From Legionella longbeachae (GTDB lineage Bacteria; Pseudomonadota; Gammaproteobacteria; Legionellales; Legionellaceae): 10,232 nucleotides of DNA. Shown here piece by piece: positions 7,764 to 10,232 of this stretch. The notes beneath the pieces are model-generated. The model saw nothing but the letters and a program-made list of their open reading frames with translations. It searched no databases and was not told the origin of the DNA. The stretch spans positions 1 to 10,232 of the forward strand of contig JACPOX010000147.1 of assembly GCA_016191305.1 (NCBI GenBank), given 5' to 3'. The position numbers and the translations under genes are program-made. How positions within the stretch are numbered: the stretch's first letter is position 1; each line of letters begins with the position of its first letter.

Positions 7764-7778
7764 TCCCTTTTGAATTGT
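7759..7778 (+). promoter_or_regulatory. Inverted repeat overlapping the -10 box of the first LRR gene
   Basis: ACAATTC-6 nt-GAATTGT is a perfect 7-bp dyad covering most of the -10 box and the probable transcript start. It could be an operator or, in part, a leader hairpin. The second LRR gene keeps the promoter but not this dyad, so the two genes may be controlled differently, or the dyad may be chance in AT-rich DNA. Confidence 0.35.
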
Positions 7779-7792
7779 ATGAGTACTAAATA

Positions 7793-8776
7793 ATGGCTTT
7801 TGAGAAAAAGATTAATGAACTCAAAAATACAACCACGACATCAATTGATTTGAGTTATGACAATATTAATGATGAGGACATCAAAGTACTTGCAAATTTT
7901 TTAAAAATTAACGAGTCCCTTACCTCGATTAATTTGAGCAGAAATCATATTAGCGCTGAAGGTGCCAAAACACTTTCAGAGGCTTTAAAAGCTAACAAGT
8001 TCCTCACCTCAATTAATTTGAAAAATAATAAAATTAGCGATGAAGGCGTCCAAGCACTTGCAGAGGCTTTAAAAGTTAACACGTCTCTTAGCTCGATTGA
8101 TTTGAGTTATAACGAGATTAGTAGTAAAAGCACTCCAATACTAGCAGAGGTTTTAAAAGTTAACAAATCCCTCACTTCGGTTAATTTGAGTTTTAACGAG
8201 ATTAGCACTGCCCAAACAATTGCAGAAGCTTTAAAAGATAACACATACCTTAGCTCGATGGATTTGAGCTATAACTCTATAGGTGATGATGTCCTCAACG
8301 CAATTGCAAATGTTTTAAAAATTAACAAGTCCCTTGCCTCGATTAATTTGAGTTATAACTTTATTAGCGATGAAGGTGTCAAGGCACTTGCTGAGGCTTT
8401 AAAAGTTAACAAGTTTATCAACTCGATTAATCTAAGTTTTAACGAGATTAGCAATGAAGGGATCAAAGCACTTGACGAGGCCTTGAAAGTCAACAAGTCT
8501 ATCACGTCAATTGCTTTGGAATATGGCAATTATGATAATATTGATCTAAAGTTGATAAGTCAAATTAACATATCACTTGAAAAGAATAAAAAAGAACACT
8601 TAAACATTAAAAAAACGTCTGAAACATTGTTAATGGCAAAAAAAGAGAAGGGCAGTGTTTTTCATCAACTACCCAAGTTTGTTTTCTTTAAAATACTAGC
8701 CGCATCCCATCAAAATACCGAAGCTAAAGAATACAATGAGTTCACCAGCTATATGGCCTCTCGGAACGGTATCTAA
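7793..8776 (+). CDS. Leucine-rich-repeat protein, first of a tandem pair; candidate secreted effector
   Basis: The 327-residue protein has a short cap (MAFEKKINELKN), then eight 28-residue ribonuclease-inhibitor-type LRRs (residues 15-236) of the pattern LTSINLSxNxIS-DEGVKALAEALKVNKS, a degenerate ninth repeat, and a tail of about 62 residues with LLMAKKEKGSVFHQLPKFVF. Repeat five (127-152) is two residues short. There is no signal peptide or membrane segment. Proteins like this are a hallmark of Legionella's eukaryote-like repertoire and usually bind host proteins; the acidic stretch TEAKEYNE near the C-terminus fits a Dot/Icm signal loosely. Secretion and target are inference. The start at 7793 has only a weak ribosome site (GAG in ATGAGTACTAAA), but the same layout occurs in the paralogue downstream. 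It has its own promoter and does not match any named Leg protein that I can identify. Confidence 0.87.
   Translation: MAFEKKINELKNTTTTSIDLSYDNINDEDIKVLANFLKINESLTSINLSRNHISAEGAKTLSEALKANKFLTSINLKNNKISDEGVQALAEALKVNTSLSSIDLSYNEISSKSTPILAEVLKVNKSLTSVNLSFNEISTAQTIAEALKDNTYLSSMDLSYNSIGDDVLNAIANVLKINKSLASINLSYNFISDEGVKALAEALKVNKFINSINLSFNEISNEGIKALDEALKVNKSITSIALEYGNYDNIDLKLISQINISLEKNKKEHLNIKKTSETLLMAKKEKGSVFHQLPKFVFFKILAASHQNTEAKEYNEFTSYMASRNGI
7835..8500 (+). repeat. Tandem 84-bp coding repeats (LRR units), 8 copies
   Basis: Each unit encodes one 28-residue LRR and is still similar at DNA level (CTCGATTAATTTGAG, GATGAAGGTGTCAAAGCACT, GAGGCTTTAAAAGTTAACAA). The fifth unit is 78 bp after loss of six bases. 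Similarity this high lets unit number change by unequal recombination. Confidence 0.85.
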
Positions 8777-8833
8777 AATACAGTCATTTAAAATAGCAAT
8801 GCCAGTTGTTTTCCTGTAGCTATTTGATAAGGG

Positions 8834-8853
8834 AGGTTTCTTTGAGGAAACCT
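8834..8853 (+). repeat. Short hairpin between the LRR genes
   Basis: AGGTTTC-6 nt-GAAACCT is a perfect 7-bp inverted repeat about 57 nt after the first LRR stop. No T run follows, so it is a poor intrinsic terminator. The loop sequence TTCTTTGAGGA also occurs upstream of the first LRR gene (from about 7688), where the stem is imperfect, so it is part of the duplicated leader. Confidence 0.45.
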
Positions 8854-8871
8854 TATGCAAATCATTTGTTA

Positions 8872-8900
8872 TTGACCAACTAGCTCTTTAAAAATACAAT
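8872..8900 (+). promoter_or_regulatory. Sigma-70 promoter of the second LRR gene
   Basis: TTGACC (8872-8877), a 17-nt spacer and TACAAT (8895-8900) repeat the arrangement found before the first LRR gene. The transcript should start near 8907 with a leader of about 26 nt. Sequence between the boxes has diverged more than the boxes, which suggests the boxes are under selection. Confidence 0.75.
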
Positions 8901-8932
8901 GCCTAGTCTTTTAAATTACATGAGCACTAAAA

Positions 8933-10165
8933 ATGTCCTTTGAGAAAATGATAAATGAACTAAAAAATGCAACCTACACATCGATTGATTTGATGAGCAA
9001 GGATATTCAGGATGAAGGTGCCCAAGAACTTGCGGAGGCTTTAAAAGGTAACAACTCTATCGTATCGATTAATTTGTATGATAACTGTATTAGGGATGAA
9101 GGTGCCGAAACACTTGCAGAGGCTTTAAAATTCAATCAATCCATTACCTCGATTAATTTGAGCAGCAACCATATTGGTGATAAAGGTGTCAAGGTAATTG
9201 CAGAAGTTTTAAAAGTTAACCCATCCATTACCTCCATTAATTTGAGTTTTAACATTATTAGCGATGAAGGAGTCAAAGTCCTTGCAGAAGCTTTAAAAGA
9301 TAACAAGTCTCTCCTATCGATTAATTTGCGTTATAACGAAATTAGTGAGAAAGGGGCTAAAGAACTTGCAGAAGCTTTAAAAGTTAACACCTCTATCACT
9401 TCAATTGATTTGAGTGGGAACCGGATTAAGATTGAAGGTATCAAAGCTCTTGCAGAGGCTTTAAAAGAGAACAGGGTTATTAGCTCGATTAATTTGAGTT
9501 CTGATTATATTAATGATGAAAGCATTAAAATACTTGCAGAAGTTTTAGAAGTTAATAAGTCTCTCACCTCGATTGATTTTAGTGGCGAGAATATTAGTAT
9601 TGAAGGCATTAAAGCACTTGCTAATGTTTTAAAAATTAACAAATCCATCCTCTCATTTAATTTGAATTATATCAATATGAGCATTGAAGGCATCAAAGTA
9701 CTTGCAGAGGCTTTAAAAGTCAATAAGTCTATCACCTCGATTAATTTGCTTTCTAACAATATTAATGATGAAGGCATCGCAGCACTTGCGGAGGCCTTAA
9801 TAGTTAACAAGTCTCTTACTTCGATTGATTTAAGTCTAAACGCGATTAGTGATGTAGGTGCACAAGGACTTACAGAGGGTTTAAAAAATAACCAGTCCAT
9901 CATGTCAATTGTTTTGGAATTTAATCCTATTGATCGTAAAGTGATAAAGCAAATTGACAAATCACTTGGAAAGAATAAAGAAGAACACCAAAAAATTATA
10001 AAAACAGCTGAAATATTATTAATGGCAAAAAAGCGGGATGGTAATGTTTTTAAGCAGCTTCCAAAGTTTGTTTTCTTTAAAATACTAGCTGATACTCATC
10101 AAAATACCGAAGATAAAGGATATACCCCTTTCACCAACTACATGAGTTCTCGCAACAATATTTAA
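8933..10165 (+). CDS. Leucine-rich-repeat protein, second of a tandem pair; candidate secreted effector
   Basis: The 410-residue paralogue of the preceding protein has the same cap (MSFEKMINELKN), eleven complete 28-residue LRRs (residues 15-322), a degenerate twelfth repeat, and the same tail (LLMAKKRDGNVFKQLPKFVF, ending NYMSSRNNI). It has three more repeats than its neighbour, which would lengthen the curved LRR surface and could change partner choice. QLPKFVFFKILA in the tail is identical in both proteins while the repeats differ, so the tail probably has a shared role such as secretion or docking. The start at 8933 follows ATGAGCACTAAA, as in the first gene, with no stronger ribosome site. 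No signal peptide or membrane helix is seen. Function in a host cell is inference from family resemblance; the promoter is its own. Confidence 0.87.
   Translation: MSFEKMINELKNATYTSIDLMSKDIQDEGAQELAEALKGNNSIVSINLYDNCIRDEGAETLAEALKFNQSITSINLSSNHIGDKGVKVIAEVLKVNPSITSINLSFNIISDEGVKVLAEALKDNKSLLSINLRYNEISEKGAKELAEALKVNTSITSIDLSGNRIKIEGIKALAEALKENRVISSINLSSDYINDESIKILAEVLEVNKSLTSIDFSGENISIEGIKALANVLKINKSILSFNLNYINMSIEGIKVLAEALKVNKSITSINLLSNNINDEGIAALAEALIVNKSLTSIDLSLNAISDVGAQGLTEGLKNNQSIMSIVLEFNPIDRKVIKQIDKSLGKNKEEHQKIIKTAEILLMAKKRDGNVFKQLPKFVFFKILADTHQNTEDKGYTPFTNYMSSRNNI
8975..9898 (+). repeat. Tandem 84-bp coding repeats (LRR units), 11 copies
   Basis: Eleven uninterrupted 84-bp units, all exactly in register, encode the LRRs. 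Some units share particular wording, for example IEGIKALA or IEGIKVLA in repeats six, eight and nine, which points to internal duplication of units after the two genes separated. Confidence 0.85.
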
Positions 10166-10232
10166 ACCACAGCTATTTATAATGGCAATGCCAACGGTCT
10201 CTCACAGAACTTTCCTATAGCTCGTTGATTAA

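Larger units (their letters stand above)
7677..10232 (+). repeat. Tandem gene duplication (promoter, LRR gene, 3' flank)
   Basis: The first block (7677-8776) and the second (8826-10165) share GATA-GGG...TTCTTTGAGGA leader text, the promoter, ATGAG(T/C)ACTAAA, the gene and its tail. The sequence after each stop is also alike: CAGTCATTTAAAATAGCAAT after the first and CAGCTATTTATAATGGCAAT after the second, both followed by GCC. The last 67 bases therefore look like the start of another spacer of the same array. Confidence 0.75.

Noticed and set aside
8975..9898. Regular repeats that could suggest a CRISPR array
   Set aside because: The period is 84 bp with no unique spacers, and every unit is an in-frame LRR codon block in a long open frame.
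9667..9960. Minus-strand open frame of 97 codons inside the second LRR gene
   Set aside because: It is an antisense shadow of the repeat units, with no ribosome site and no recognisable protein pattern.

Overview
The window reads as chromosomal DNA of a low-GC gammaproteobacterium, most likely Legionella or a close relative. The reasons are the AT-rich composition, a membrane PAS sensor of the kind Legionella has in numbers, a Bcr/CflA transporter, and tandem genes for eukaryote-like leucine-rich-repeat (LRR) proteins with a shared C-terminal tail. The genus is an inference from style and content; there is no rRNA or other marker.

Left part (1-5601), all on the minus strand. The start of a six-helix membrane PAS sensor gene (1-810, running off the window) is out of frame at a run of nine A residues. 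A 55-bp near-perfect palindrome (878-932) separates it from an SdaC-like serine-type permease (973-2268), which has its own candidate promoter. Upstream lies a three-gene operon, transcribed in the order URC1-like GTP cyclohydrolase II homologue, URC4/DUF1688 protein, and uracil phosphoribosyltransferase (upp). This is the core set of the URC uracil-catabolism route known from yeast and some bacteria, so upp here is probably a pathway enzyme (uracil to UMP) and not only a salvage enzyme. The first two genes overlap by 8 nt and upp follows after 34 nt.

Middle (5602-7642). A 380-nt non-coding stretch with degenerate GGGCC/GGCCC inverted repeats precedes plus-strand genes: a MAPEG-family membrane protein, a Bcr/CflA major facilitator gene broken by an internal deletion plus frameshift, and a small stand-alone acyl carrier protein. 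No enzyme that would use the carrier protein is nearby, so this looks like the eroded end of a former cluster.

Right part (7643-10232). Two tandem paralogous LRR genes have 8 and 11 complete 28-residue ribonuclease-inhibitor-type repeats, each followed by a degenerate last repeat and a strongly conserved tail of about 60 residues. Each has its own near-consensus sigma-70 promoter, TTGAC(T/C)-17 nt-TACAAT, placed almost identically. The sequence after the second gene resembles the sequence after the first, so the array may continue beyond the window. They are candidate Dot/Icm-type effectors by analogy only. The most interesting points are the URC operon, the promoter-bearing LRR array with its conserved tail, and the two recently broken genes.
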